Assembly (NCBI GenBank): GCA_031459715.1
Contig: JAVKIA010000014.1
Location: 1-58,049, forward strand
Origin: Armatimonadota bacterium
GTDB lineage: Bacteria; Sysuimicrobiota; Sysuimicrobiia; Sysuimicrobiales; Humicultoraceae
Direction of reading: 5' to 3'
DNA: 58,049 nucleotides
Positions 1-10,499 of the stretch are shown here, one piece after another. The notes beneath the pieces were generated by a model. The model did no database searches. It was given only the letters and a program-made list of their open reading frames with translations, and was not told the DNA's origin. A program made the position numbers and the translations under genes. Position 1 is the stretch's first letter; each line of letters begins with the position of its first letter.

Positions 1-1073
<1,073 letters not shown>

Positions 1074-1466
1074 TCAGGGCGGGACGTCGCGGGCGCGCTT
1101 CACCCGCCGCAGGTAGGCCTCCAGCAGGTCGCGGCGGATGAAGCCCGCGTTGTCGAAGATGCGGATGCTGAAGGCGATCACCGCGCCCAGGTAGAGGTCC
1201 AGCCCCAGCAGGTCCCCCAGCCCGGCCAACAGCGCGGCGAACCCGGCGTTGACGATGAAGCCGGAGAGAAAGATGGCCAGGTCGAACCGCGCCTCCAGCT
1301 GCGCCCTCACCCCGCCCAGAATGGTGTCGATGGCCGCCAGGATGGCGATGGCCGTGTACTTGACATAGCCCAGCGGGATCTGCACCGGGCTGAGCAGCCC
1401 GAGCAGCACCCCCAGGAGCAGGCCGATCAGCGGCAGCCACACGTCGATACCTCTACGGGCCGTCAT
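1074..1466 (-). CDS. DUF1290 small basic membrane protein
   Basis: A 130-residue integral membrane protein of the DUF1290 (small basic protein, Sbp/YlxX-like) family. It has about three hydrophobic segments (roughly residues 11-30, 35-52 and 62-105), a conserved centre GYVKYTAIAILAAIDTILGG and the late motif FIVNAGFAA. In Firmicutes and Actinobacteria this family is found beside DUF881 genes near cell-division genes; its biochemical role is not established. The start overlaps the end of the DUF881 gene by 14 bp, indicating cotranscription. Its position immediately downstream of an ATP synthase operon rather than beside ftsZ or a division cluster is unusual. Confidence 0.85.
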   Translation of the reverse strand: MTARRGIDVWLPLIGLLLGVLLGLLSPVQIPLGYVKYTAIAILAAIDTILGGVRAQLEARFDLAIFLSGFIVNAGFAALLAGLGDLLGLDLYLGAVIAFSIRIFDNAGFIRRDLLEAYLRRVKRARDVPP

Positions 1467-2208
1467 CGCCCGCCGGGCGGGCGATGACGAACTGTGTCGT
1501 CCCCCGGTAGGCCGGGACGGTCACCCGCTCCAGTCGCTGCAGACGCAGGGGGAAGCCAAACGCCCGCAGGACCTCCACCGGGCCCCCGGGCCGCTCCAGT
1601 TGCGCCAGCAGGCGGGCGGGGTCACCGATGGCCACCACCGTGTAGGGGGGAGCGATCCGCTTGGTGTTGCACAGGATCGTGGTGCCCACGCAGTTGATCC
1701 CCGTGCGGCCGATGAGCCGTTCCCCGTTCACCGCCACAGCCTCCGCCCCCGCCGCCCACAGGTCATTGATCACCCCGTGGATGTCCGTGTAGTGCAGGAT
1801 GGTCTTGTTGGGATCGTCGCCCGGCTGGATGGGCCGCGGGCTGTCCCGCATTTCCACCACCACTCCGGGGCCCTCCAGAGGGGTCAGGCCGGCCAGGGCC
1901 CGCAGCTCGCTCACCCGCCGGTTCATCCGGGCGGCGGCGATCTGCCGTTCGGCGGCCTCCCGCTCCAGCGCTGCCACCTGTCGGCGCAGCTCCTCCACCG
2001 CCGCCTCCAGTGCGGCACGACGGCTCTCCTGCTTACGCAGCTGGATGGCTACCTCGTGCAGCCGGGTAGAGGGAATCTTCAGCTGCTGGCGGATCTCCAG
2101 CTCGTTGCGGATCTGAGTGCCGGCGAAGAACCCACCGGCCACCAGGGCCATGGTCAGACCCGCCTGCCACCAGGAGAGGCGGGGACGCGCCAGGGGACAG
2201 GTCCCCAC
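1453..2208 (-). CDS. DUF881 family membrane-anchored coiled-coil protein
   Basis: A 251-residue protein with one N-terminal transmembrane segment (about residues 14-32), a coiled-coil stretch rich in Glu, Arg and Ala (about 45-105) and a C-terminal DUF881 domain. Recognisable DUF881 features are GPGVVVEMRDS, the segment DIHGVINDLWAAGAEAVAVN, and the GTTILCNTKRI and PPYTVVAIGDP motifs. The fold faces the outside of the cytoplasmic membrane; the function is unknown. Translation appears to begin at GTG 2208, 5 bp after the stop of the V-ATPase D gene, so it probably belongs to the ATP synthase transcript. It overlaps the following DUF1290 gene, the usual partner of this family. Confidence 0.85.
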   Translation of the reverse strand: MGTCPLARPRLSWWQAGLTMALVAGGFFAGTQIRNELEIRQQLKIPSTRLHEVAIQLRKQESRRAALEAAVEELRRQVAALEREAAERQIAAARMNRRVSELRALAGLTPLEGPGVVVEMRDSPRPIQPGDDPNKTILHYTDIHGVINDLWAAGAEAVAVNGERLIGRTGINCVGTTILCNTKRIAPPYTVVAIGDPARLLAQLERPGGPVEVLRAFGFPLRLQRLERVTVPAYRGTTQFVIARPAGDDGP

Positions 2209-2213
2209 GGTTG

Positions 2214-2891
2214 CTATGGGCCGCCAGCGGGGGCGGGAATGCCCGGGAGCGCGCCCTGGCGCTCCCTGGCCTCCAGCTTCTTCTTGATCCGCTTCAGCCG
2301 GAAGACGTCCTCGCGGGCGCGCTGCTCCAGCACCGCAGCGATGTAGCGGATCTCGCCGCGGATGCGCGGGATGACCACCTGCTCCAGGGCGTTGACCCGA
2401 CGGGTGGTCTTCTTGATCTCCTCGCCCAGTTTCTTCAGCCTGATCTCCGTGGCCGCCACCTGGAGGATGGCTGCCAGCAGTTCCTCGAACTGGGCGGCGC
2501 TCTCGATGGTGCGGGCGCTGGTGGCGGTGGGGTTGATCCCGCGTGCCAGCAACGGTCGACGCACGTCGCGCACGCTGACCCCAGGAATCTTGGTCCCCCA
2601 GACGTTGCGCACCTCGATGTCCACCAGCACCTCCCGGCGTTCGGTCATGGCTGCAGCCTCCAGGGCTTCCCGCCCCTCCACGGCCTTGGCCAAAGCCAGC
2701 ATGACGTACGCCTCCCGCGCCGCCGCCGTGAGCCGATCGCGCGCGCCCAGGGCCTCGCGCACGATCTTGAAAAAGTCGGCCACCAGCGCATCCCGCTTGC
2801 GCTTCAGCAGATCAACCCCCTGCACGGCCACGCGCAGCGTGTTCCGCCGCTGCAGGAGGTTCATCCGGGTGGGGCTGATGGCCTCAGGCAT
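2214..2891 (-). CDS. atpD: V/A-type ATP synthase subunit D (central stalk)
   Basis: 225-residue central-shaft subunit that rotates inside the A3B3 head and links it to subunit F and the membrane rotor. The N-terminus carries the family signature SPTRMNLLQRRNTLRVA followed by LLKRKRDALV; the whole protein is helical and rich in charged residues, as expected for a coiled-coil axle, and the C-terminal third contains LGEEIKKTTRRVNALE and RGEIRYIAAVLEQRAREDVFRLKRIKKK-type repeats of basic residues. Length is normal for the family. It follows atpB by 18 bp, the last ATPase gene in the operon. Confidence 0.95.
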   Translation of the reverse strand: MPEAISPTRMNLLQRRNTLRVAVQGVDLLKRKRDALVADFFKIVREALGARDRLTAAAREAYVMLALAKAVEGREALEAAAMTERREVLVDIEVRNVWGTKIPGVSVRDVRRPLLARGINPTATSARTIESAAQFEELLAAILQVAATEIRLKKLGEEIKKTTRRVNALEQVVIPRIRGEIRYIAAVLEQRAREDVFRLKRIKKKLEARERQGALPGIPAPAGGP

Positions 2892-2909
2892 AGCTGATCT
2901 GTAGGGGCG

Positions 2910-4318
2910 CTAGCGCAGTTTCTTCTCCTCCCAGAGCTCCTCCACCAGGGCGCCGTAGTACTTATCCACGTGATCTTCCTTGATTCGCTTCAACTCCCCT
3001 TTGGGGAACATGGAGAGCAGCTTCCAGCCCAGCATCAGGGTCTCCTCGATGGAGCGTTCCGTCTGCCCCTGGTTGAGGAACTCCCGCTCGAAACGGTCGG
3101 CGAACTGCAGGTAGAGCCGGTCGCGGGGGGTGAGGGCCTCCTCGCCGATGATGGCCACCAGGCGGCGCAGGTCCACGCCGTTGGCGTAGGAGGCGAAGAG
3201 CTGGTCCTTGACGTTGGCATGGTCGGCGCGGGTGCGCCCCTCCCCGATACCGTCGTTCATCAGCCGGGAGAGGCTGGGCAGCGGGTTGATGGGCGGGTAG
3301 ATGCCCTTGCGGTGCAGCTCCAGGGAGAGAACGATCTGCCCCTCGGTGATGTAGCCGGTGAGGTCGGCGATGGGGTGGGTGATGTCGTAGTCGGGCATGG
3401 TGAGGATGGGGATCTGATGGACCCCTTCCGCCCCAGGATGCGCCCGGCGCGTTCGTAGATGGTGGCCAGGTCGGTGTACATGTAGCCGGGGTAGCCCCGC
3501 CGGCCGGGGATCTCCTCGCGGGCGGCCCCGATTTCGCGGAGGCTTTCGCAGTAGTTGGTCATATCAGTGAGGATTACCAGCACCTGCATCTCCAGGTCGA
3601 AGGCCAGGTACTCCGCGGCGGTGAGGGCCAGACGGGGCGTCATCAGCCGCTCGATAGCCGGGTCGTCGGCTAGGTTGAGGAAGACCACGCTGCGGGCCAG
3701 GGCCCCGGTGGACTCGAACTGCTCGATGAAGTAGGCCGCCTCTCGCTGGGTGATCCCCATGGCGGCGAAGACCACGGCGAAAGCCTCTGCCTCGCCCAGG
3801 ACCTTGGCCTGCCGGGCGATCTGCGCCGCCACCTCGTTGTGGGGCAGACCGGCGCCGGAGAAAAGGGGCAGCTTCTGACCGCGGACCAGGGTGTTCAACC
3901 CGTCGATGCTGGAGATGCCGGTCTGGATGAACTCCTGCGGCCGCTCCCGGGCCACCGGGTTGATAGGCGCGCCGATGATGGGCAGGCGCTTCTCCGGGAT
4001 GATGGGGGGCAGCCCGTCGATGGGCTCGCCGCGACCGTTGAAGCGCCGCCCGATGATCTCCCGGCTCACCCCGAACCGGGCCACATCCTCGCGCAGGCTC
4101 ACCGCCGTGCCCGCCACGTCCAGGCCCGTGGTCTCCTCGAAGACCTGGATGACCGCGTGACGCATGGAGATCTCGATCACCTGGCCGGCGCGCACTGAGC
4201 CGTCGGGCAGGTGGATGTTGACGATGGCGCCGTAGGAGAGGTCTCGCGCCCCCTCCACGAAGAGCAGAGGCCCCGAGATGTAGGAGATGGAGCGATAGCG
4301 CTTGGTGGCCAGTTCCAC
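2910..4318 (-). pseudogene. atpB: V/A-type ATP synthase subunit B, interrupted by a frameshift near 3414
   Basis: Non-catalytic nucleotide-binding subunit of the A3B3 head. The N-terminal part reads in one frame from ATG 4318 ([17 protein letters not shown], the [20 protein letters not shown] region, and [20 protein letters not shown]) as far as GRKGSI. It then continues in another frame as [15 protein letters not shown] through to the end at 2910. In homologues GRKGSI is followed by Thr-Gln-Ile-Pro-Ile; here about four bases that would encode Thr and part of Gln are missing (around 3413-3416), so the first frame runs on into nonsense to 3260. Both halves are well conserved otherwise. An intact essential gene with an assembly or sequencing error is the likeliest explanation; a true mutation would disable the ATP synthase. 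Confidence 0.88.
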
Positions 4319-4336
4319 GGAAGTCCCTCCCCGCCC

Positions 4337-6097
4337 TCAGGAGCCCGCCGCCGCCGCCGGCTGAGCCCCGAATGCCTGCGGGAGCTGCTGCAGAAAGTCG
4401 GCGATGTGTCTCTCGAACTGCTCCTTGGGCACGTCCTTCAGCCGGGCGATCTGCTCCACCGCCGGCAGGTTGAGGATGTCGTCCATGAGCATGCCGCGCT
4501 TCAACGCCGCCGCCCCCTGGTCGTAGAAGGTCATGATGGCCTTGAGGATGCCGTACGACTTGGGGAAGGGGGAGAAGGCGTCGTCGCTGAAGGCGGACTG
4601 CTGGAGGAAGTCCTCGCGCAGCATCTTCCCTGCCTCAATGACCAGCCGCTGGTCGTCCTGCAGGGCGTCGGGGCCGACCAGCTGCACGATCTCCTGCAGC
4701 TCGGCCTCCTGCTGCAGCAGCGCCAGGGCGCGGTCGCGCAGCTCCTCGTAGTCCTCCGGCAGGTGCTCCCGGTACCAGCGGGAGAAAAGCGGGGTGTACA
4801 GGCTGTAGGAGCGCAGCCAGTGGATCGCCGGGAAGTGTCGCCTGTGCGCCAGGCTGGCGTCCAGCGACCAGAAGGTCCCGGTGATGCGCAGCGTGGCCTG
4901 GGTCACCGGTTCGGAGAGGTCGCCCCCCGGCGGGGAGACCGCACCGATGACGGTGATGGAGCCGCGCCGCTCCGGCCGGCCCTGGCAGATCCCGCGTCCC
5001 GCCCGCTCGTAGAAGGCGGCCAGGCGGCTGGAGAGGTACGGGGGGTAGCCTTCCTCCGCGGGCATCTCCTCCAGGCGGGAGGAGATCTCGCGCATGGCCT
5101 CCGCCCAGCGGCTGGTGGAGTCGGCCATGAGCGCCACTTTGTACCCCTGGTCCCGCCAGTACTCGGCCATGGTGATGCCCGTGTAGACCGACGCTTCGCG
5201 CGCCGCCACCGGCATGTTGGAGGTGTTGGCGATGATGATGGTGCGCTCCATGAGCTTGCGGCCGGTGCGCGGGTCCTCCAGTTGGGGGAACTCGTCCAGC
5301 ACGTGCGTCATCTCGTTGCCGCGCTCGCCGCAGCCCACGTAAATGATCACGTCAGCGTCCGCCCACTTGGCCAGCGTCTGCTGCATCACCGTCTTGCCGC
5401 TGCCAAAGGGCCCGGGGATGGCCGCGGTGCCCCCCTGGGCCACGGGGAAGAGGACGTCGATGATCCGCTGGCCGGTGACCAGCGGCTCCCGCGGCTCCAG
5501 GCGGCGGCTGAGGGGCCGGGGAAAGCGGACCGGCCAGGTGTGCATCAGGCGCAGTTCCCGCCCGTCCTCCAGCCGCCCAACCACGTCGGCGACGCGGTAC
5601 TCGCCGGCGCGGATCTGGCTGACCCGGCCGGGCGCCGCGTCAGGCGGAAGGAGGATGCGGTGCACCAGGCCGAACTCCGGGACCTCCCCGATGACATCCC
5701 CGGGCCCCACCTCCTCCCCGGGCTGCACCGTGGGATGGAACGTCCAGCGCTTCTCCCGATCCAGGGCCGCGGCCACCGCGCCGCGCTCGATGAAGTCGCC
5801 CTTCTGCGCCCGGATGTCCTTCAGCGGCCGCTGGATGCCGTCGAAGATGCCAAAGAGCAACCCCGGCCCCAGCTCCACGGCCAGCGGCAGCCCCGTGGAC
5901 TCCACCGGTTCCCCCAGGTAGAGACCGGAGGTGTCCTCGTAGACCTGGACGAAAGCGGTGTCGCCCTCCAGGCGGATGATCTCACCGATCAACCGCTCCC
6001 TCCCCACACGCACGATGTCGTACATGCGGGCACCGGTCATCCCCCGGGCAATTACCGCCGGGCCGGCGATCCGGATGATCTCACCAACGATGGCCAC
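4337..6097 (-). CDS. atpA: V/A-type ATP synthase catalytic subunit A
   Basis: 586-residue catalytic subunit of the rotary ATP synthase head; three copies alternate with subunit B and carry the ATP sites on the cytoplasmic side. It has an N-terminal beta-barrel ([17 protein letters not shown]), the A-type-specific insertion (about residues 115-190, [17 protein letters not shown]), the P-loop GPFGSGKT at 229-236 with CGERGNE following, and [24 protein letters not shown]. The catalytic arginine region and the C-terminal helical domain are present. Length equals that of Thermus and archaeal homologues. It lies between atpF and atpB with gaps of 13 and 18 bp. Confidence 0.97.
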   Translation of the reverse strand: MAIVGEIIRIAGPAVIARGMTGARMYDIVRVGRERLIGEIIRLEGDTAFVQVYEDTSGLYLGEPVESTGLPLAVELGPGLLFGIFDGIQRPLKDIRAQKGDFIERGAVAAALDREKRWTFHPTVQPGEEVGPGDVIGEVPEFGLVHRILLPPDAAPGRVSQIRAGEYRVADVVGRLEDGRELRLMHTWPVRFPRPLSRRLEPREPLVTGQRIIDVLFPVAQGGTAAIPGPFGSGKTVMQQTLAKWADADVIIYVGCGERGNEMTHVLDEFPQLEDPRTGRKLMERTIIIANTSNMPVAAREASVYTGITMAEYWRDQGYKVALMADSTSRWAEAMREISSRLEEMPAEEGYPPYLSSRLAAFYERAGRGICQGRPERRGSITVIGAVSPPGGDLSEPVTQATLRITGTFWSLDASLAHRRHFPAIHWLRSYSLYTPLFSRWYREHLPEDYEELRDRALALLQQEAELQEIVQLVGPDALQDDQRLVIEAGKMLREDFLQQSAFSDDAFSPFPKSYGILKAIMTFYDQGAAALKRGMLMDDILNLPAVEQIARLKDVPKEQFERHIADFLQQLPQAFGAQPAAAAGS

Positions 6098-6110
6098 GTG
6101 CCTCCTCCTC

Positions 6111-6428
6111 CTACCGCAGCTTCACGTAGAACCCGATGTGCTCCTTGACCAGGCGAGCGATGTAGTCGTCGCCGCTTTCCACCTGCGCGCCGGGCGCGGG
6201 GAAGGGCACCAGGATGGGCAGGTCCCGCCCCCGCAGCATCCGTGCCAGCTCCTCTTCCGTCCCCTGCAGCAGCGCCTCGTTCACCGCGGCCAGCCCGTAG
6301 CCCAGAGCCACCAGTTGCTTCAGGTGCTGCAGCGCCTCCGCAGGCGAGGCGGCCTCGTGCACCTCCACCCCGGCCAGGCGGAAGCCTGTGGCCGTCTCCG
6401 GGTCGGTGATCACGGCCATCCTATACAA
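6111..6428 (-). CDS. atpF: V/A-type ATP synthase subunit F
   Basis: 105-residue central-stalk subunit that binds subunit D and transmits rotation. It begins [19 protein letters not shown], a typical start for this family, with a Rossmann-like alpha/beta pattern and the late [14 protein letters not shown] and [10 protein letters not shown] segments. The gene overlaps the end of atpC by 8 bp, so translation of the two is likely coupled. Its length is normal. The ORF could be extended three residues upstream (MYRMAVI); the internal Met is equally plausible. Confidence 0.9.
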   Translation of the reverse strand: MYRMAVITDPETATGFRLAGVEVHEAASPAEALQHLKQLVALGYGLAAVNEALLQGTEEELARMLRGRDLPILVPFPAPGAQVESGDDYIARLVKEHIGFYVKLR

Positions 6429-7455
6429 GGAGCATCTCCCGCCGCACCAGATCGCGCGGAATCCCCAGCATCCGGCTGCGTGCGATCAGGCGCAGATTCA
6501 CCACCTCATTGTACTTCAGGGTCAGGTACCCCACCACGATGTCTATCCCCAGCGGGTCGGCCATGTACAGGCGGGCCGTGCTCCGGGCCAGCAGCCGGTC
6601 CAGCTGCTGCTCGAACGCGGTGAGGTCCTCCCCCGGCTCCCCCAGGGGGAACCCCCGCGCCCCCAGCGCCCGCCAGGCCTGCTGGGCGGTTTCCGACGCG
6701 CTGAGGAGGAGGAAGAGATCCTCGGTGACTATGGCCCCCCCGTCGATGAAGAAGCGGCGGCGGGCGTCCGCGTCCAGCAGTTCCTCCGCGCGGCCCAGCT
6801 TCACCGCCGTTTTCACGTTAAGGATGTCGATCTCCGCCTGCACCAGGCCGCGCACCACGGTCTCGTTGTGCCCGCCGCCACGGGCCACGCGCAGGACGTG
6901 GGCGGCGTAGTACCGGCCCAGGTGCATCTCCAGCCGCAGCAGGTCGTGGCCCTGCAGGTAGTCCCGCAGCCCCTCTGCCAGCGGCAGGGCCAGGGGGTGC
7001 TCCAGGGCCTCCAGTACGCCGGCCACGGCGGGGAGGTCTGGCTGGCGGGCCAGCTCGCGCAGCGACACCTCGGTGAGCAGCCCGGCGGGGAGCACCGACT
7101 CCATGATCTCCTCCTCCGCTCGCCCGGTGTGCTTGCCCCGCAGCACCGCCCGCAGGTTCGCCAGGTCCCAGCGCAGCAACAGCGCCTCGATCAGCGCCCT
7201 GGGCTTGCCGTCGCCGAAGCTGCGGATCTTCTGCGTGGTCGCAGAGAAGTTGCGCGCCAGAGCCTCGTCCACGGCGGCCAGGCCGCGGGTGCGGGTGAGG
7301 GCCTCCTGCAGCTCCCGGCCGTAGGGGGTCGCGTTCAACGCCACCAGGAAGGCGTCGAAGCTGGGCGCGCCCAACAGCTCCTCAATCTGCCCGGCATCCA
7401 GCAGCCGACTGCGCATGGCCCGCACGCGGGCGTTGATGTAGGCAAAATCCGGCAC
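6421..7455 (-). CDS. atpC: V/A-type ATP synthase subunit C
   Basis: 344-residue helical subunit (homologue of eukaryotic subunit d and Thermus C) that sits between the D/F stalk and the K ring as an adapter. The start DFAYINARVRAMRSRLLDA is the typical N-terminus of this family, and the middle segment with LLRWDLANLRAVLRGKH is characteristic. The C-terminus ends in [15 protein letters not shown], also typical. It lies 73 bp downstream of atpE and overlaps atpF. Confidence 0.93.
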   Translation of the reverse strand: MPDFAYINARVRAMRSRLLDAGQIEELLGAPSFDAFLVALNATPYGRELQEALTRTRGLAAVDEALARNFSATTQKIRSFGDGKPRALIEALLLRWDLANLRAVLRGKHTGRAEEEIMESVLPAGLLTEVSLRELARQPDLPAVAGVLEALEHPLALPLAEGLRDYLQGHDLLRLEMHLGRYYAAHVLRVARGGGHNETVVRGLVQAEIDILNVKTAVKLGRAEELLDADARRRFFIDGGAIVTEDLFLLLSASETAQQAWRALGARGFPLGEPGEDLTAFEQQLDRLLARSTARLYMADPLGIDIVVGYLTLKYNEVVNLRLIARSRMLGIPRDLVRREMLLV

Positions 7456-7528
7456 TAGCGCCCCCCGCTCCGCCCGGCCCTCGATTCCAGTGTTCCCGCA
7501 CCGCCACCCGTGCCCGGGCCGCGGGCGG

Positions 7529-8107
7529 TTACCCCCACAGCGTCCGGGCGATCTCCGCCGCCAGCGCCAGGCGTGCCCGTTCCAGCCGGGAGGCCAGCGT
7601 GTTTACCACGACGTAGCGCTCGTCCGCAGAAAGCAGGCGCACCCCCCCGTGCAGGCCGTCCGCCGCCCGCACCTCGGCGTCCACCCCCTGTCGCCGGATC
7701 ACGGCGCGCACCATCTCCAGATCGTCGGGGTGGGCGTCGATAAGCACCCGGCCGTTGAGCCCGCGGACACCCTCAGCGACGAGCTGTTCCAGTATCCGGC
7801 TGTAGCGAGCCCGGTCCCGAATCACCTGGTCCAGGGCCTCCTCGGCGCGGCGGAAGATGTCGGCGATGATCCGGTCCTTCTCCTGTAGCAGCAGCGCCTG
7901 CGCCTGAAGGCGGGCCGCGCTCTGCGCGCGGAGGCGACGGCTCTGCAGCGCTGCCTCCTGCTGGCGGCGCTGCGTCTCCACCACCTGGCGCGCCTGCGCC
8001 AGGGCGGCGGTACGGAGCTCTTCCGCCTGCGCGCGCGCCTCGGCCAGGATGCGGTCCCGTTCTGCGGCCGCCTCCTGTTCCAGCAGGGCCAGCAGTTCCG
8101 AGCTCAT
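7529..8107 (-). CDS. atpE: V/A-type ATP synthase subunit E (peripheral stalk)
   Basis: 192-residue peripheral-stalk subunit that pairs with subunit G/H to hold the A3B3 head to the membrane subunit I. The first ~100 residues form a long Ala/Glu/Arg/Gln-rich coiled coil (LLALLEQEAAAERDRILAEA); the C-terminal half is the globular head-binding domain with GLHGGVRLLSADERYVVVNT and a final RLERARLALAAEIA helix. Size and architecture fit the family. It is followed by a 93-bp gap to the upstream atpK gene and a 73-bp gap to atpC. Confidence 0.93.
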   Translation of the reverse strand: MSSELLALLEQEAAAERDRILAEARAQAEELRTAALAQARQVVETQRRQQEAALQSRRLRAQSAARLQAQALLLQEKDRIIADIFRRAEEALDQVIRDRARYSRILEQLVAEGVRGLNGRVLIDAHPDDLEMVRAVIRRQGVDAEVRAADGLHGGVRLLSADERYVVVNTLASRLERARLALAAEIARTLWG

Positions 8108-8200
8108 CGCGCAGCCAGGGGCACGTCCGGGAACTCTCGCCTGGTAAGGCCCGGGGCCGCGGGCCCCACCCCTGGGGATGCGACCAGCTCCTGCACGACC

Positions 8201-8536
8201 CTAGCGGATCTTCCCGATGAGCAGGAAGGCCGCCAGGAACCCCAGGATGATCATGGTTTCCGGCAGGGCCAGGAAAACGATCATCAGGCCGCCGATCTCC
8301 GGCCGCTCCGCCATGGCTCCCGCCGCAGCCGAGCCGATGCGCGCCTGGGCCAGCGCGGTGCCCAGCGCGCCGAACCCCACCGCCACCGCGGCGGCCAGCG
8401 CCAGCAGCCCCGAGCCCACGCCCAGGCCGGGCACGGGCGCAGGCTCCTCTGCGGCGGCCAGCGCCGTTCCACCAAAGACGGCCAGCGCTACGGCGGTGAG
8501 CATGAGCATACGTACCAACCTAGACAATCTCCCCAC
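8201..8536 (-). CDS. atpK: V/A-type ATP synthase rotor proteolipid, subunit K (L in Thermus)
   Basis: Up to 111-residue membrane rotor subunit that forms the ion-translocating ring. A signal-like hydrophobic N-terminus (MLMLTAVALAVFGGTALAAA) is followed by two transmembrane helices. Helix 1 contains ALGTALAQARIG; helix 2 contains FLALPETMIILGF, where the Glu is the expected ion carrier. Both motifs closely resemble the Thermus proteolipid, which is proton-coupled, but specificity here is inference. The listed start (GTG 8536) overlaps atpI by 17 bp; a TTG at 8527 (behind GGAGG) or ATGs at 8509/8503 are alternatives, since the leader is probably cleaved or not conserved. Confidence 0.93.
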   Translation of the reverse strand: MGRLSRLVRMLMLTAVALAVFGGTALAAAEEPAPVPGLGVGSGLLALAAAVAVGFGALGTALAQARIGSAAAGAMAERPEIGGLMIVFLALPETMIILGFLAAFLLIGKIR

Positions 8537-10499
8537 CTCCTGCCTTGCGAAATGGCCGGTAGTGACGACCGGTTTCCTCGTGGTACTTGAGTTTCGTCAG
8601 CAGCTCTACCCAGTGCAGACGGGCCGGCTGGATGATGTGCCCGATGATGGTGAAGACGAAGAACAGGACCTGGAAGACGCCGGCCACCAGCGTTCCCAGG
8701 ACAGCGCCAATGATGCCTCCCAGACCGAACTGGCGGACCATCTCCGGGCCCAGGGAGTTGGCTGCCACGGCCAGGATGGCTGCGGCCAGGCCGAAGGCCA
8801 TCAAGCGGGCATGGGAGAGGATGTGCCCGAAGGCGGTGAAGGACTCCAGGAACCACAGCAGGCTGGGCCGCCCTGCGGCTATGAACGCCCCGATGGCTGC
8901 CAGGGCGAAGTAGACGCTCCAGCGGGCGAGGCCAGAAGGGAGCATCCCGGCAGTCGTCCCCAGAAAGAGGAGGATGGCGGCCAGGGTGCACATGGTCACC
9001 AGGCTCTCGAATACACCGCGGCGGTGGCGGTGGCGCAGGGCCAGTACCAGGTGGCCGAACAACCCCAGGTAGATCATGGCCACCCCCACCAGGAGGATCA
9101 TGCGGAAGTAGAGGTCCTGCTCCTCCACCCGGTTGAAGATGGGGCGCACGTGGAAGAGCAGCTCCGGAAGGTTGCCCAGGGCCTCGGCGTAGACCACCCC
9201 AAAGGCGACCACCCAGAAGGCCATGACACGGACGAGCCAGGAGAGCGAGGCCAGTGTCGGCGGCGCGATCTCCATGTTGAACATGGAGAGCCGCAGGGGG
9301 CGGCCGGCGCGGGCGCGGCTGCGCAGCCACCAGCCCAGGAGAAAGAAGAGGAGTCCGTAGCCCACGTCACCGATGACCAGCCCCACGAAGAAGGGGAAGG
9401 TGAAGGAGATGAGCGGCGTGGGGTCCCAGGTGCCGTACCGCGGCGGCGGGAACAGACCCAGCAGGAGCTGGAAGGGCCTGATCGCTGCCGGATTGTCCAG
9501 CAGCACCGGCACCCGCTCCGCCTCATGGGGATCGGCCGGGGTGTCGTAGACCACAACCTCGCTGCCGAAACGGCGCTGCAGGGCGCGGCGGACAGCGCCC
9601 ACCGTACGCGTGGGCGCCCACCCGTGCACGACGAAGGTGTAGCGCGACTGCGCCAGCTGGGGCATGACCTGCAGCCGGGTGAGGCGATCCTGCAGCACGG
9701 CGCGCAGCGCCACCATCCGGGCGCGCTGCGCCCGGGCGATCTCCTGCAGGGCATCGCCGAGGGCGGCGATCTCGCCGGGGAGGGCCATCCGCCGCTCCTC
9801 CATCCGCCGGATGGCCTCCGCCGCCGGCAGGTCGGCATAGGCGCTGGGCAGGCGCAGCTCGCTCACGCCGGCGCGGGCCAGGAACCCGTGCACCGCCTCC
9901 GCGTCACGACGGTGAAAGGCGACGACGACGCCGAGCTTCCCCTCCTCCACCACCCGGCTGACCAGCTCCAGGCGACCCCCGGTCACCTCGCTGAGGCGGC
10001 GGCGCAGGTCCAGGACCACACCCGCGTCGCGCGTTCGCAGGATGAAACCCACGGTCTCCAGGGAGTGGCTGCCCGCCAGCAGCCCCAGCAGCGGGGAGAG
10101 CACACGCACCGCGCTCTCGTAGGAACGGATGAGCTCCAGTTCGTCTTCCCGCTCCCGGCGCTGGCGCACCAGCGGCTGCACCTGTTCCTCCAGGGCGACC
10201 AGCTCGGCCTCCAGCTCGTCCAGGGACCTGGCGGCGAGCTCCTCGGTGCCGGGTGCAGGCTCCACGGGGACAGGGGGAAGCAGGGTAAGGAGGCCATCTG
10301 CCCGGGCGCGCAGCCGTTCCAAGGCCTCCACCTGGGCCTGCTCCGCCGACTCCGGCCGCACGCTGGAGAACTCCGCCGGGGCCTCCTCGGCCTCGATGCG
10401 GTCCACGTGGAGGCTGCCCACGCTCTGGACGGTCTCCAGCACCGAGGCCAGGTGCCGCTTCGGCCCGATCACCAGCACCCGGGACATGGCCACGATCAC
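8520..10499 (-). CDS. atpI: V/A-type ATP synthase membrane subunit I (a subunit)
   Basis: 659-residue stator subunit. The N-terminal half (about 1-320) is a cytoplasmic coiled-coil arm with LVALEEQVQPLVRQRREREDEL that contacts the peripheral stalks. The C-terminal half has 7-8 transmembrane segments beginning near LISFTFPFFVGLVIGDVGYG, including SHARLMAFGLAAAILAVAAN, which holds the conserved Arg of the half-channels, and ends with a conserved short tail (LHWVELLTKLKYHEETGRHY). The length matches Thermus subunit I. Start overlaps the end of the upstream H/G gene by 4 bp, and the 3' end overlaps atpK. Confidence 0.95.
   Translation of the reverse strand: MIVAMSRVLVIGPKRHLASVLETVQSVGSLHVDRIEAEEAPAEFSSVRPESAEQAQVEALERLRARADGLLTLLPPVPVEPAPGTEELAARSLDELEAELVALEEQVQPLVRQRREREDELELIRSYESAVRVLSPLLGLLAGSHSLETVGFILRTRDAGVVLDLRRRLSEVTGGRLELVSRVVEEGKLGVVVAFHRRDAEAVHGFLARAGVSELRLPSAYADLPAAEAIRRMEERRMALPGEIAALGDALQEIARAQRARMVALRAVLQDRLTRLQVMPQLAQSRYTFVVHGWAPTRTVGAVRRALQRRFGSEVVVYDTPADPHEAERVPVLLDNPAAIRPFQLLLGLFPPPRYGTWDPTPLISFTFPFFVGLVIGDVGYGLLFFLLGWWLRSRARAGRPLRLSMFNMEIAPPTLASLSWLVRVMAFWVVAFGVVYAEALGNLPELLFHVRPIFNRVEEQDLYFRMILLVGVAMIYLGLFGHLVLALRHRHRRGVFESLVTMCTLAAILLFLGTTAGMLPSGLARWSVYFALAAIGAFIAAGRPSLLWFLESFTAFGHILSHARLMAFGLAAAILAVAANSLGPEMVRQFGLGGIIGAVLGTLVAGVFQVLFFVFTIIGHIIQPARLHWVELLTKLKYHEETGRHYRPFRKAGGGEIV

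Noticed and set aside
4211-6148. 645-codon open frame on the plus strand opposite atpA
   Set aside because: It is antisense to a strongly conserved gene, rich in Arg, Gln, His and Pro, and has no family motif. Long antisense frames are common in G+C-rich DNA; the same applies to other long plus-strand frames opposite the ATPase, nuo and suc genes.
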